DNA of 64,000 bases. It comes from Euleptes europaea. Its lineage: Eukaryota > Chordata > Lepidosauria > Squamata > Sphaerodactylidae. Shown here in pieces: positions 36,901 through 46,304 of the stretch (its first letter is position 1; the number at the start of each line of letters is the position of its first letter). A model generated the notes under the pieces. The model saw nothing but the letters and a program-made list of their open reading frames with translations, ran no database searches and was not told the DNA's origin. Location: NCBI RefSeq assembly GCF_029931775.1, contig NC_079318.1, forward strand, positions 60,056,659-60,120,658, given 5' to 3'. The position numbers and the translations under genes were made by a program.

Positions 36901-39900
36901 TGAGTTGGCAACCCTGATTATATATGCATCAGTATGTGGTGGTAAAACAGACAGTGCCACTTCAGGTGGGGTTTGCTATTTTTGTTCATTCATGTCAAAG
37001 ATTTCCTTCAAGTTAAGGGCAAGTATGACAGGGAGGAGAACAGTGTTATAAAGACCATGCTAGTTTTTCCATGTGGTGAGGGTTTTTTTTTTACATAGGG
37101 AACATCTGTAAACACAATTCCTTATCTATACTCTGTAATGGTATCATCCAATCTAGCACCTCAGAAATCTTCTGCCTGATTCTGCAGTAGGGCTGCCAAC
37201 TTCAGGTTGAGAAATTCCTGGAAATTTGGAGGGTGGAGCCTGGGGGGAAGGCAGGGTTTGGGGAAATGAGGGATTTCAGCAGGGTAATAATACCATAAAG
37301 GAGGCCTCGTACCAGTTGCCTCATTGCCTGCTGATGCTCAGCATGGCAGTGAGAGAAAAATTTAAAAATTGCTGCCAGCCTCTGAGTTGGTATGTCACAC
37401 CTTGGTTCAACCTAGAAGTGACAACAGATAGCTCTAGGAATTGCCAGAAACTCTATGGCTTTATCATATATTTTCCAGCAATTCCTAGAGCTCCCCATTG
37501 TCATTTCCAGATGGTACCCAGAAGTAACGTAGTGATATTGCTGATGTCAGGTTGGTCCAAAGTCACCAACTGGGTTGCATGACAAGCAGGGATGTGAACC
37601 TAGGTCTTCCAGGTCTCAGTCCAACAACCTAACCACTATGCCTCCTACAAACTACACCTCTCCCCCTCATTTTAGTAAACAGCCTTCTTAGGCCAAATTA
37701 AAAATTGTTGCTTTACCAATAGACAACAGCCCCAATAATATGCCAGCATTCCTTAGTCTCACTTGTGGGAAACTCTAGTGACTGTTGTAGTAGTCTGCTA
37801 CAGAAGGGGGGGAAAGAAAATTTCCTGTCATGATGATAATAACAAAAGACTAAAATGAAGGAATATGGGGATTACCTGTCCGACAGGTAGCCAAATATCA
37901 CAGCCCCAAGGGTGACACCAATGAAGAAAAAGGTGGCAGTTGCTTGGTTCAGGCTTCTTTGCTCACAAACCAGATCCCACTGGAATACAAGAGTCAGAAC
38001 AACACTGAAATACTCTTCTGCTTTTCAGATATTTGCAGACAACTTTTTTCTTTCTTTTGACTGGCACAGGCTTACTTGCTGATCTCTGACTCAGGGTTCC
38101 CACCTTTCTTTGTGGCCAAGCTCCACAAAGAAGCTTTTTTAAATCTGTTTTTTATCTATTGCACCAAAGGCACAATTCAAAAGGAGACGTTTTCCATGTC
38201 TTCTCGTTGACCTACATTACAGTCATATAAAGTTCTCATTGGGTGCAGAACACCCACTACAACAAACCTACAGCAGCAGCTGGTAGGACTGAAAATCTGC
38301 CATGGTTTTACTGGACCATCCCTTAAAGTTGTATACTATTAGGAAGCCAGTATTGCAATCTGAAAAGGTGTAAAAATCCAGATTCTGACCACATTTCTAT
38401 AGAACTTGGTTGTGTCCTGATTCCAGCCCTGGTGATCTAGATTCTGTCCTGAATCCATCCCAACCAACCACATTTCATATCCTGATCTTGGCATAAGATT
38501 TGTATTGCTTTTTCTTATAGCATTGAAGAAAATGCACTGCTGGAGTGGCCAGGATGGGGGGAGGTAGGAATGCCAGATGCAGGTTGGGAAACTCCTGGAG
38601 ATTTGGGGATGGAATCTGGGGAGGGCAGGGACCTCAGTGGGGTACAATGACATAGAGTTCACCCTCCAAAGCATCCATTTTCTCCAAAGCATCCATTTTC
38701 TCCAGGGAAACTGATCTCTGCAGCCTGGAGATGAGCTGTAATTCCAGGGGATCCTCAGGTCCCACCTGGAGGCTGGCATCCCCATGACTTATTTGATAAG
38801 CTTCTATTTTTCTGCAGATTTTGTGAGGCTTGTTATTGAGTATATCCTTCATAGAATAAAAGGTTATTAGGTCACTCTTTAGACTCAAATGGGACATTGT
38901 TATGTCAGTATTTGCTAGTCATTTATTAATTGTGAATTGCTTAGATATCTTGTTCCCTCTGGGCATTTTACTGACAGTTTGGCAGTACACTCAAATAAGG
39001 ATGTTTTGACTAGGAGAATGTCTTAAATGTAGTCTTTAACATTTGGTATTTTTTAACTGTTTTAAAAGATTAAGACCTTGGGATATGTTCGCAGTTGACA
39101 AGATGAGTATAGTAATTAATTTAATTGACTTGATTATATTAAATTATCGCTGCTATATCCTTTTATGAGATTTTGTAAGGTTTGATAACTTCTGTAAGGG
39201 TGAATGGATAATGGTGATTCTAATTCTATGTAGCAGAGATTAATAAGGATTGTTCCAACCTTGTTTGAGATGTCATTTTGATTTATTTATCTTTATTTGT
39301 GTCTTGGATTGTCTCTAATAACTGAATTGTATTTTATGTATAGTCTCTGTGTACTCTTGGCCACTCTGGACTCATTATTAAGATGTCATAAAGGATCATT
39401 TCTGATTATAGCTACAGTAAGTCCCATGTAACCTGTTGTAAATAAGTTAAAAGTAATTATTGTGTGATATTTGTACTAGTTATACTTCTCTTTGTTTTGA
39501 ATTTCAAGGTTACAGTCTGAAGAAGGAGATTGAAACGAGACACTAGCCGGCAAACCTGTCACTGTTGTGGTTTTATATTATCAACACTTTTGCTTGTTGC
39601 GTTTGCTCATTATTTGTATACTGTAATATGTTTTGCAATTTAATTGAACCGTTGTTACTACTATTTTGTATAACTCTGGAACAGCTACAAGTCATTAGAT
39701 AAATGCCTTGTAACCTCTGGTGATTTGCACATTTTTTTCTCTTTTTCCTATCAGAGGTTTCTCCCCCTTCTTTTTCTTTCAGTCTGTTAAATAGCCTGAC
39801 ATTGTTTTTGAGTTTAGCCTGTCACTGATTATAACATATCTCTAACAGTATCCTGTAGACGCTTTTGAACTGCTTGGGCATACTAATTTGTGCATAAAAA

Positions 39901-42900
39901 TTTGATTGCATGCTACAATGTGAGCTGTACTTTATCTTAAGCTTTCCCTTGTCCTTTTCTTTGGTTCACCACTGGGGCAACTTTTTTATTCTCTTGTACT
40001 TTCCAGTTATGCGCGATCACTTGCCAGTTCAGCTGATGTGCTGCTTGTTAGATAGAAACAGGGAGCTGACTGTTCGGCAAGCTGTTTGGAAGAGTCTGAG
40101 CACATGTGGATGCATCTGTTTTACACAATGACCCTGCTTATTCACATGATTAGACTGGTTTTTGGAGCTGCCACTCCCACCATCCAGCTGCCATGGTCGC
40201 CACCTCCAATTTCTAAAAGGCACACAGCAAAAAGGTTGATTTTTTAATTGAGCAACACCCACTTTGGGCAAAAACGCATGGTTGCTTTAGCCTCCTTTAT
40301 TCCCTGTTTCAGCCAAGATTCAGCCAGGATCGAATGCATGCATTTCGCTGAACATGTGTTCGGTCCTGGCTAAATCCTGGCTGAAACAGTGAATAAAGGA
40401 GGCTAAAGCGACCGTGCGTTTTCGCCCTTTGTTTCTCCTAAACTGGGCCTGGGCAGACAGAGAGCAGGCCCAGGCTGGGAGAGCTGTACAAATAGATTAT
40501 TCAAATAAAATTGTATGTTAAAGACAGAGAGTATTTTTATGAAGATAAAAATAACACACTTTGAAACACAGGCCTTTCCCACATGTATCGCTTACCCCAG
40601 ATTTTTCTGTGAGACTTGGAATTGCATTCCACGTTTTTTTTGCACACCTCCTTTTGCAACTCCCCCCTTCTGAAATCAGTTTAATCCTGTCTGCACTGCT
40701 TTTCCAAAAACCGATGTTTTCTGGTGGGCGGCACCACGTCATTTGTGACGTCGGTAATGATCGTGCTGGACATTCCCCCCACCGCCCCCTAATTTTTTTG
40801 TGTTTTTGCGCTTGCACTCTAGTGCTGATGCGCACTACCATTAGATGGCAAAACACTATTGCACATGCAGGTTTGGAAGGTGGGGTTTGGGGAGGGGAGG
40901 GACCTCAGCAGGGTATAGGGTTGCCAACTCCGGGTTGGGAAATACCTGCAGATTTTGGGGGTGGAGCCTGAGGCGGGCAGGGTTTGGAGAGGGGAGGGAC
41001 TTCAATGCCATAACGTCCAATTGGCAAAGCAGCCATTTTCTCCAGGTGAATTGATCTCTATCGGCTGAAGATCAGTTGTAATAGTGGGAGATCTCCAGCT
41101 ACTTCTTGGAGGTTGGTAACCCTGTATTTTATCCAGGGGAACTGATCTTGGTCATCTGGAAAGCTACTGCAATAGCAGGGCCACCTGGAGGTTGGCAACC
41201 CTAATGTATGCTAGTTTTCAACGTTCTTTAGATTATGAGATGTATAATTTGTCTGTCTACTGAGCTGCATCATGAGTGTTCCAGCTAATCTGTGAAGGAA
41301 ATCTGAACAAATTCAGGCTACTTTGGTTCTTGTAGGTTATCCGGGCTGTGTAACCGTGGTCTTGGAATTTTCTTTCCTGACGTTTCGCCAGCAACTGTGG
41401 CAGGCATCTTCAGAGTAGTAACACTGAAGGACAGTGTCTCCTTCACTGTCCTTCAGTGTTACTACTCTGAAGATGCCTGCCACAGTTGCTGGCGAAACGT
41501 CAGGAAAGAAAATTCCAAGACCACGGTTACACAGCCCGGATAACCTACAAGAACCAATGAACTCTGACCGTGAAAGCCTTCGACAATATTCAGGCTACTT
41601 TGCTTACACCTAAGGAATAAGTCAGACCTGGAACAACTTACCGTAGTTGTCCACTGCATTAATTTTATTCTTAGCTGCAAACTTGATCTTTCTTATTTTA
41701 ATGAATGTTTGACAATAAAATCAAGCATATGTAACACAACAGGTTTTCTATTGTGGATAATGTTTACTTTCAGTTTTGTGGAAGTAAAATGTGAAAAGAA
41801 TGTTTTGTGAAAAAAATGTCAAGGCAAAACAACATTTTTATAACTTCACTTAAAATGTTTGTGGTTGTTCCCAGTGGCAGTAAACAGAGAAAAAGAGAGA
41901 TCTTTGTGAATAGGAATAAATGAATTTCCATGTCAGGAAAAGGTATTTCTGCCTTTCATTTAGAGGTTTAGGTGCCCTTCCACACAAAGGTGGCAATCAC
42001 TTCATTTAGTTAATGTTCTTCTCTTCCTCTAACTTAATTTAACAGTGTGAAGTTTATAATCAACCTACTTCTCAGGAAGGTGCCATTCTTTACATGATAC
42101 CAGGGAGTGCAATAAAAATGCATATTCCCCACAATCTGTTGGTGCAACTGAGCTGATAGAATGGCTTTGGGCTGGGCTGGCTACTAACAGATTTCTTTTA
42201 TTGATTTCTTTTATTGTTGGTAATGGAGCAAGCCTAAGAAGGTCTACTCTGAAGAAAGGCTTACTACCAGGAAAGTATCCTTAGGGCTGAAGCCCGTAAC
42301 TTCATTCTGAACCCTGTAACTCCACTCTGAGAGAGCCAGCATGGTATAGTGGTTAAGAGTGGCAGACTTTAATCTGGAGAACTGGGTTTGATTCCCCACT
42401 CCTCCACATGAAGCCTGCTGGGTGACCTTGGGCTAGTCACAGTTCTCTCAGAACTCTCTCAGCCCCACCTACCTCACAAGGTGTCTGTTGTGGGGAGGGG
42501 AAGGGAAGGTGATTGTAAGCTGCTTTGAGACTCCTTAAAGGTAGAGAAAAGTGGGGTATAAAAACCTTATTCTTCCATGAGGGAAGGGCAGAATTAGGGT
42601 TGCTAACCTCCAGGTGGTGGCAGGAGATCTCTTGCTATTACAACTGATCTCCAGCCAATAGAGATCAGCTCACCTGGATAAAATGGCTGCTTTGGCAATT
42701 GGACTCTATGGCATCGAAGTCCTTCCCTCCCCATACTCTGCCCTCCTCAGGCTCCACCACAAAAACCTCCTGCCAGTGGCAAAGAGGGACCTGGCAACCC
42801 TAGGCAGAATACAAAATATATTTTAACCATGATTATTATTACAACCATACAACATTTTTTATTTGTTATTCCATTTGCCCCATGCCTCCTTGTTCTCTAG

Positions 42901-45877
42901 ACTGTTTGCCAGGAAATTAACTCTCAGACAGCTTGGTGTGACATAGAACGAAAAGTGAGTTGAGGAGTGAAAGATTTTGTAATGACTGATGGATAGGCCA
43001 TATCCTCAGGCATGGGATAGAGACCACATCTAACTATTAGCTTTTGGTGGTGTTAATAGAGCTGGTTGTTCTGGAAAAGCTACTGAGTAAAGAATCCTCC
43101 TGGAGATGCTAGAAGAATGACTACTGAATGAAGTGGTGAAAATAAAGTTTGGCTCAGAAAAAATGCTTCATATTTATAGGAATTGGTGAGCCAGTGGATT
43201 CCACCTCTAAAAATTTTGAGATACTCCAGAATAAATTATTTCTGCAGTCTATCTATAGATGTGCAGATCCTAGAGTGACCTCTTTCTATATATTTTACAA
43301 GATTTAGTTTGACCTCGGAACATCCCCAGGTCATCCTAGAGTGACATTGCCATTCAATCATAGATATTTCCAAAGAGTTAATGCAAGTGATCCTTCTGAT
43401 TATCATAAGACAGGATTCCAAGAAGCTACGGTTCTGTTTTGGGCTGGGGTTTGCCTTAGCCTTACTCTTTAGCAAGTTCCCCATACTGTCTTAAAAACTA
43501 AGGATGGGTCAGAAACATAGAGATGAAAGATACCTCAAGGGTCATCTAGTCCAACTCCCTACATAGGAATTCCTTAATTACTTCCCCCTCACTCCCTCAG
43601 TGACCCAGAGGATCCCAGGCCAATCTGGCCTGGAGGAAAATTCCTTCCTGACCCGAAAGTGGTGATCAGTAGGGTTGCCAGGTCCCTCTTTGCCACCAGT
43701 GGGAGATTTGGGGGGGCAGAGCCTGAGGAGGGCAGGGTTTGGGGAGGGACTTCAATGCCATAGAGTCCAATTGCCAAAGTGGCCATTTTCTTCAGGTGAA
43801 CTGATCTCTGTCGGCTGGAGATCAGTTGTAGTAGCAGGAGATCTCTAGTTAATACCTGGAGGTTGGCAACCCTAGTGATCAGCATTACCCTGGCCATGTA
43901 AGAAAGGGCCATGAGAGCCAAGCACTGACTTATCCCTTCCTGCCCTCCCTCTCATGATCTGACTAAGTTCACAGAACCAGCATTGCTGTCAGGTGGCTGT
44001 CTAGCCTCTGCTTAAAATGTATGTTAAAATGTATGTATCACTTTCTGCTCATGGCAATCCCTGCAAAGTTGCCCATGAACACCAGTGAACATCTTGGCTG
44101 AACAAAGGTTTTTGATTCTTGTAGGTTATCCGGGCTGTGTAACCGTGGTCTTGGAATTTTCTTTCCTGACGTTTCGCCAGCAACTGTGGCAGGCATCTTC
44201 AGAGTAGTAACACTGAAGGACAGTGTCTCTCCTTCAGTGTTACTACTCTGAAGATGCCTGCCACAGTTGCTGGCGAAACGTCAGGAAAGAAAATTCCAAG
44301 ACCACGGTTACACAGCCCGGATAACCTACAAGAACCAATGAACTCTGACCGTGAAAGCCTTCGACAAAGGTTTTTGAATTTGAAACTTGCATTTTCAAAC
44401 CTAATCAGGGTTGCTAGGCCTATGCTGGGGGCAGGGGATTTCCTGCCTCCAGTGGGAACCCCCCACCACTGCTCAGCTGGCTTTCTGGGGAAAAGAATAG
44501 AGGCTATGGGGGCTTTCAGGAAAAGGAATGAGGAAATAGTGGGGAGGGGATATGGGATGACCCCTCCCCCCATCACAAGTCCTTGCAGGTCCCTTGCTTA
44601 TTTATACATATTTGGCTAACAGAAGTATTTCAACATCCAGGGTCTAGTTTCAATGGCTACATTTCAAAAGCCACCATTTAGGTAATAAGTATGTTTTCCC
44701 CAGCAAAAAAAGGTAACTGTTTAACTGCCACAGCTGTCAATGATGAAACCTTGACATGAGCTAGAGATATTCAACAAAGCATTCTCAGCCTCCTCTCCAA
44801 ATCTGTATTTCAGGGCTCTGGGGGAAACTTTGAAAATCAAGCCAGTGCCTGCATTCATAGTGAATATGAAGACAAACCACAGGTGAAGATAAACAGTGTG
44901 AATATTTACGCATTATTAATGTCCCCTCTCTCAAGTCGTTCAAAGACATGTAGGTGTATACTATTTTACCCCTTTACTTTTCTGCTCAGCAGGTTTTCCA
45001 TCTGGGAGGAAAATCTAGAGAGGCTGTTCCCATACAGATCCCATTGGTTTAAGCAGAGAAGGATCTGGAAGCACAAGATGCAGTTTTTAATAATATTTAT
45101 TCAGCACCATCACTGTTGATGGCGTCTTATGGAATTATCTCAGCAAAATTAACAGGTGCCTTCCCACAGGGAGTTAACTAACAATAGGGAAAACCAGAGG
45201 AGGGAGGGAGAAACTAGAGTAGGGAGCAAACATACTCATTCCTAAAATTTGGTAGCAGGCAGTTTGGATGAGGATTAAAGGGATAAATCAAAGGCCATGC
45301 AGGAAAGGTGGGTTCTACTGCTGAACTCAAGCAGTTTGGTCCTGAGCAAATTGAGAAACCACCCCAAAAGCATAAATAAGCTACCAAAACTCTTTAGATG
45401 GTACAGATGTAAACAAATAGAGATCAGTGCTCAGTTCCTTAACCTATTGCTTTGCATTTTCAGGTAGTTCTGAGGCTGAAGGGAAGTAGGGAGGATTACC
45501 TGGGTAGCTATAGTGGAAGTGAACTGTGACTGATCATATACCCATCCATGCTGGCAGCTCCGGACAGATGAGGTATTGGATGGCACTTCAGTGGAGTTCA
45601 GCAATAGGTGAAACTGAGGCTCAGAGAACATCTCACAGGAACTGAAGGCTCCTTCAAAATCTCTTGGAACGTTGATGAGTAGAACCTCTTCCTCAGTGAG
45701 GTTGGCAAATTGATCCTGATGTGGAATAGCACAGCGATGGGGTGGGATAGCAGCGAGAAAATTGTGCAGTAAGAAATGGAGGGGGAGGATGAATCTCGGA
45801 AGACAGAGCAGAAGCAATGTGAAGATCTGAAATTTGCCAAAGCTCCCAGCCTCCTGCAAGATATCTTCAAAGTTCAT
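24891..45877 (-). CDS. SLC22A7: SLC22A7-like organic anion transporter (gene A), complete 10-exon gene
   Basis: Spliced gene on the minus strand; exons 45877-45500, 37979-37876, 33856-33702, 33301-33133, 31334-31211, 29717-29596, 29500-29286, 28023-27915, 26973-26767 and 24960-24891. All introns are GT-AG and the phases join without a break, giving 1653 nt and 550 residues (human SLC22A7 is about 548). Exons 2-5 and 7-8 have lengths typical of SLC22 genes. The protein shows the family plan: TM1 at residues 15-45; a large extracellular loop with Cys and sites N59, N94 and N101; the MFS motif DRFGRK at the exon 2/3 junction; [13 protein letters not shown] in exon 4; ESARWLL in exon 5; PELYPT in exon 8; and LPETIED near the C-terminus. 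SLC22A7 (OAT2) is a plasma-membrane exchanger of organic anions and nucleotides/cGMP in liver and kidney (family knowledge). The match to OAT2 rather than other SLC22 members rests on VPxHRCAxP-like, STIAT and [14 protein letters not shown] stretches recalled from the human protein. The start ATG has A at -3. Confidence 0.92.
25152..25177 (+). repeat. poly-T tract (26 T)
   Basis: Uninterrupted T run in the distal part of intron 9 of gene A. Confidence 0.95.
25258..25424. mobile_element. foldback element related to the 46.3-kb family
   Basis: Arms with CCAGTACAGTAGCC / ATACTACTGGA ends and CUGAUGA (25351-25357) near the centre; diverged. Confidence 0.45.
25425..25485 (-). repeat. Sauria-type SINE head fragment
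   Basis: CCAGATTAGAGTCCGCCACT and ACCACTACACCACC on the plus strand. Confidence 0.75.
25741..25957 (+). repeat. tRNA-derived SINE, second family, full copy
   Basis: GGGGCTGTGGCTTAGTGGTA to GCAGCTTCATGTGTTCATG. Intron 9 of gene A. Confidence 0.88.
26767..26973 (-). CDS. SLC22A7: SLC22A7-like gene A exon 9
   Basis: 207 nt, the same length as exon 9 of gene B. It reads (R)[20 protein letters not shown] through TM11-TM12 to [20 protein letters not shown]. It ends in phase 2 (TG) at donor GTGAGC. If unspliced, the frame would stop immediately after W. Confidence 0.92.
27067..27225 (+). repeat. hAT-type MITE, split by a PLE tail (intron 8 of gene A)
   Basis: Remainder at 27647-27653. It lacks ~40 bp before CTCTCCAGCTAGTACCT compared with other copies. 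Confidence 0.82.
27226..27630 (-). mobile_element. PLE 3'-end fragment (solo terminal segment) in intron 8 of gene A
   Basis: About 405 bp inserted at the same position of another hAT MITE copy. The duplicated target is AGTACCTGRAGGTTG, with one A/G difference between the two flanks, so the event has some age. No ORF. It holds the best-looking hammerhead motif of the window, in the same orientation as gene A. Confidence 0.65.
27447..27530 (-). ncRNA. hammerhead-ribozyme-like motif, sense in intron 8 of gene A
   Basis: Minus strand: CUGACGA at 27518-27512 and one extra A at 27511. Stem II is GCUGUC/GACAGC, 6 bp with a UUCG tetraloop (27510-27495). GAAA is at 27494-27491. Stem III is AGCGUUU/AAACGCU, 7 bp with a 12-nt loop, ending at 27466; the candidate cleavage base is C at 27465. 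The outer part of stem I pairs GAGGC with GCCUC across an internal loop; its inner pairs are imperfect. The motif belongs to the PLE fragment around it. Confidence 0.65.
27915..28023 (-). CDS. SLC22A7: SLC22A7-like gene A exon 8
   Basis: 109 nt, the standard length, in phase with its neighbours. It reads [20 protein letters not shown], then [17 protein letters not shown] (the conserved ELYPT of TM10-TM11). Acceptor TTTCCAG, donor GTAAGA. The following intron 8 holds a MITE split by a PLE tail with a sense hammerhead-like motif. Confidence 0.93.
28650..28925 (+). repeat. chimeric SINE: tRNA-like head, 5S-like middle, BovB-like tail
   Basis: Head CAGCATGGTATAGTGGTTAA; middle CTAGTATTTAGATGGCAGAC..GGAATACCAGGGT resembles 5S 3' part; tail CATAAGTCAGCTGTGACTTG is shared with BovB. 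Intron 7 of gene A. Confidence 0.75.
29286..29500 (-). CDS. SLC22A7: SLC22A7-like gene A exon 7
   Basis: 215 nt, the standard length. It codes [20 protein letters not shown], then [20 protein letters not shown] and a TM segment ending ANTVIPT (TM7-TM9 region). Acceptor CATTCAG, donor GTAAGT. Confidence 0.94.
29596..29717 (-). CDS. SLC22A7: SLC22A7-like gene A exon 6
   Basis: 122 nt. It codes the rest of the cytoplasmic loop, including a run of seven alanines ([18 protein letters not shown]), and [20 protein letters not shown] entering TM7. The alanine run comes from GCT/GCA-type codons and is a lineage-specific looking expansion compared with the human loop. Donor GTGAGG; intron 6 is only 95 nt. 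Confidence 0.92.
30519..30640. repeat. hairpin repeat, ~52-bp arms
   Basis: Left arm with CTCTCCCTGGGTGTTTCTGT pairs with the right arm; loop of ~15 nt. Intron 5 of gene A. Confidence 0.8.
30650..31023 (+). mobile_element. CR1 LINE fragment (RT C-terminus)
   Basis: Translates to [40 protein letters not shown] and so on, the C-terminal end of CR1 ORF2. Truncated by a MITE fragment. Opposite strand to gene A, intron 5. Confidence 0.85.
31024..31098 (-). repeat. hAT-type MITE fragment
   Basis: Right third of the element, ending CTGGCAACCCTAC; it directly follows a CR1 fragment. Confidence 0.75.
31211..31334 (-). CDS. SLC22A7: SLC22A7-like gene A exon 5
   Basis: 124 nt, the standard length. 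It codes [20 protein letters not shown] (the ESARWLL sugar/organic-ion transporter signature) and the start of the large cytoplasmic loop. It ends in phase 0 with donor GTGAGA. Confidence 0.93.
31376..31581 (-). repeat. hAT-type MITE
   Basis: Full copy in intron 4 of gene A; 8-bp duplication TATATTGA/TATATTGC. Confidence 0.85.
32003..32211 (-). repeat. hAT-type MITE
   Basis: Full copy with a perfect 8-bp duplication CACAGAAA (31995-32002 and 32212-32219). Best evidence for hAT-type mobilisation of this family. Confidence 0.92.
32688..32896 (-). repeat. hAT-type MITE
   Basis: Full-length copy with both TIRs in intron 4 of gene A. Confidence 0.85.
33133..33301 (-). CDS. SLC22A7: SLC22A7-like gene A exon 4
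   Basis: 169 nt, the standard length. It reads [14 protein letters not shown], then TM5-TM6 with [17 protein letters not shown], nearly identical to human OAT2 in this stretch. It ends in phase 2 before donor GTGAGT. Confidence 0.94.
33702..33856 (-). CDS. SLC22A7: SLC22A7-like gene A exon 3
   Basis: 155 nt, the standard SLC22 exon 3 length. It reads (R)[19 protein letters not shown] and continues through TM3-TM4 with AVTRTLTG. It completes the MFS motif A begun in exon 2. The donor GTAAGT follows CCTCTGG. Confidence 0.93.
34028..34576 (+). mobile_element. CR1 LINE 3' end
   Basis: [20 protein letters not shown] to LDGHLSAM and stop, followed by the CR1 3' UTR with the terminal CTATGATTCTA. 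Intron 2 of gene A. Confidence 0.88.
34738..34860. mobile_element. single-arm fragment of the same foldback family
   Basis: AGCTAGATTCCAGTTCAGTG and GGGGGGTATGAGCTTTC match the 25.3-kb copy. Confidence 0.45.
34861..36702. other. SLC22A7: intron 2 of gene A, mostly unique DNA
   Basis: Contains a diverged repeat at ~34918-35000 and a foldback repeat at 35570-35645. No exon seen. Confidence 0.5.
36703..36916 (-). repeat. hAT-type MITE, subfamily 2
   Basis: TTTGTCAATCTCCAGGTGGG to GAGTTGGCAACCCTG; intron 2 of gene A. Confidence 0.72.
37188..37305 (+). repeat. hAT-type MITE, subfamily 2, left half
   Basis: TAGGGCTGCCAACTTCAGGT to ATACCATAAAGGAGG. Confidence 0.6.
37420..37520. repeat. foldback repeat (CTAGGAATTGCCAGAAACTC family)
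   Basis: Arms TAGCTCTAGGAATTGCCAGA and its complement around TTTATCAT. Related copies at 35570-35645 and 9738-9795. Confidence 0.7.
37560..37655 (-). repeat. tRNA-derived SINE head fragment
   Basis: TGTGAACCTAGGTCTTCCAG and CAACCTAACCACTATGCC are complement of a tRNA-like head. Confidence 0.55.
37876..37979 (-). CDS. SLC22A7: SLC22A7-like gene A exon 2
   Basis: 104-nt exon, not visible as a long open frame. After acceptor TTCCAG it reads [19 protein letters not shown] and then TM2 ending GYLSD; the last AG plus the first G of exon 3 make R. The donor is GTAATC. 104 nt is the usual length of SLC22 exon 2. Confidence 0.93.
38566..38785 (+). repeat. hAT-type MITE, subfamily 2, with internal 18-bp duplication
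   Basis: AAGCATCCATTTTCTCC is repeated in tandem near 38669-38704. Confidence 0.72.
38786..40255. other. SLC22A7: intron 1 of gene A, A/T-rich unique DNA
   Basis: No exon or named repeat. TACAGTCTGAAGAAGGAGAT TGAAACGAG-type sequence at 39510-39540 may be a decayed hammerhead/PLE tail. Confidence 0.4.
40270..40424. repeat. hairpin repeat, ~64-bp arms
   Basis: GCTTTAGCCTCCTTTATTCC and its complement in the right arm; outer ends AAAACGCATGG / CCGTGCGTTTT. Intron 1 of gene A. Confidence 0.8.
40868..41204 (+). repeat. hAT-type MITE nested in another MITE
   Basis: Outer copy parts at 40868-40915 and ~41125-41204; inner copy 40916-41124. Confidence 0.75.
41325..41587. mobile_element. foldback PLE-derived element with hammerhead-like cores (copy 1)
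   Basis: Two inverted arms of ~110 bp, flanked by a perfect 14-bp duplication ATTCAGGCTACTTT (41311-41324, 41588-41601). The plus-strand arm has CUGAAGA (41467-41473), GCC/GGC stem II and GAAACGUC (41494-41501), the short palindromic stem III known from PLE hammerheads. Left end TTCTTGTAGG, right end CCTTCGACAATA. Intron 1 of gene A. Confidence 0.75.
42325..42565 (+). repeat. Sauria-type SINE, near full length
   Basis: GAGAGCCAGCATGGTATAGT to GTGGGGTATAAAAACC; A and B boxes readable. Confidence 0.88.
42595..42802 (-). repeat. hAT-type MITE
   Basis: Perfect 8-bp duplication GGCAGAAT on both sides (42587-42594, 42803-42810). Confidence 0.92.
43505..44090 (-). mobile_element. CR1 LINE 3' UTR, split by a MITE
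   Basis: GTCATCTAGTCCAACTCCCT and CCCTCTCATGATCTGACTAA blocks are the complement of the CR1 3' end at 34.4 kb. Confidence 0.75.
43670..43874 (+). repeat. hAT-type MITE inside a CR1 fragment
   Basis: Perfect 8-bp duplication GTGATCAG (43662-43669, 43875-43882) splits the CR1 3' end. Confidence 0.92.
44116..44363. mobile_element. foldback PLE-derived element with hammerhead-like cores (copy 2)
   Basis: Same ends as copy 1. Perfect 14-bp duplication ACAAAGGTTTTTGA (44102-44115, 44364-44377). The inner junction differs from copy 1 by a few nt. Intron 1 of gene A. Confidence 0.75.
44364..45499. other. SLC22A7: intron 1 of gene A, 5' part
   Basis: Unique sequence after the foldback element; nothing coding. 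Confidence 0.5.
45500..45877 (-). CDS. SLC22A7: SLC22A7-like gene A exon 1
   Basis: Codes residues 1-126: a short cytoplasmic N-terminus ([17 protein letters not shown]), TM1 and the whole large extracellular loop with conserved cysteines and three N-glycosylation sequons (NLT, NST, NTS). It ends at STIATQ in phase 0, with donor GTAATC directly after. SLC22 exon 1 usually ends just before the WDLVC motif, as here. The open frame runs on past the donor into intron 1 to 45431, but that tail is intronic. Confidence 0.93.
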
Positions 45878-46304
45878 CTTGGCTAGGGCACTTGCTTGTT
45901 CTTAAAAGTTGAGATTCTGGAGGAGGGAGCCCTGGTAGATCTTCTGCTGCTTGAGAGCAATGTGCCTTGAGTTTTCCCAGTGTCATCTCCTCGGACTTTG
46001 TAATGTAGATCATACATCCAGTCCTGGGGCTTGTGCCAAAGGTTCTTTCCCATCTAGGAGTTCAGTATCAGTGGGATCACAAAAACTGAGACAGGCAGGC
46101 AGATGGGGCAGGAATGTAGCATGTGGACTAGGATTCATATTATTTTGCCATATACATTATAGACCTCTGATAGCACAAACGGGGCCCCACTTGGCAAAAG
46201 TGATTGTTGAAAAACAAAATAGCTCTAAGTGCTTATTTTCAGAGATAACCTTTTCAGTTAATTATGATATGCCTTCAGGATTCTATATAACCTGTGTATC
46301 TTGG

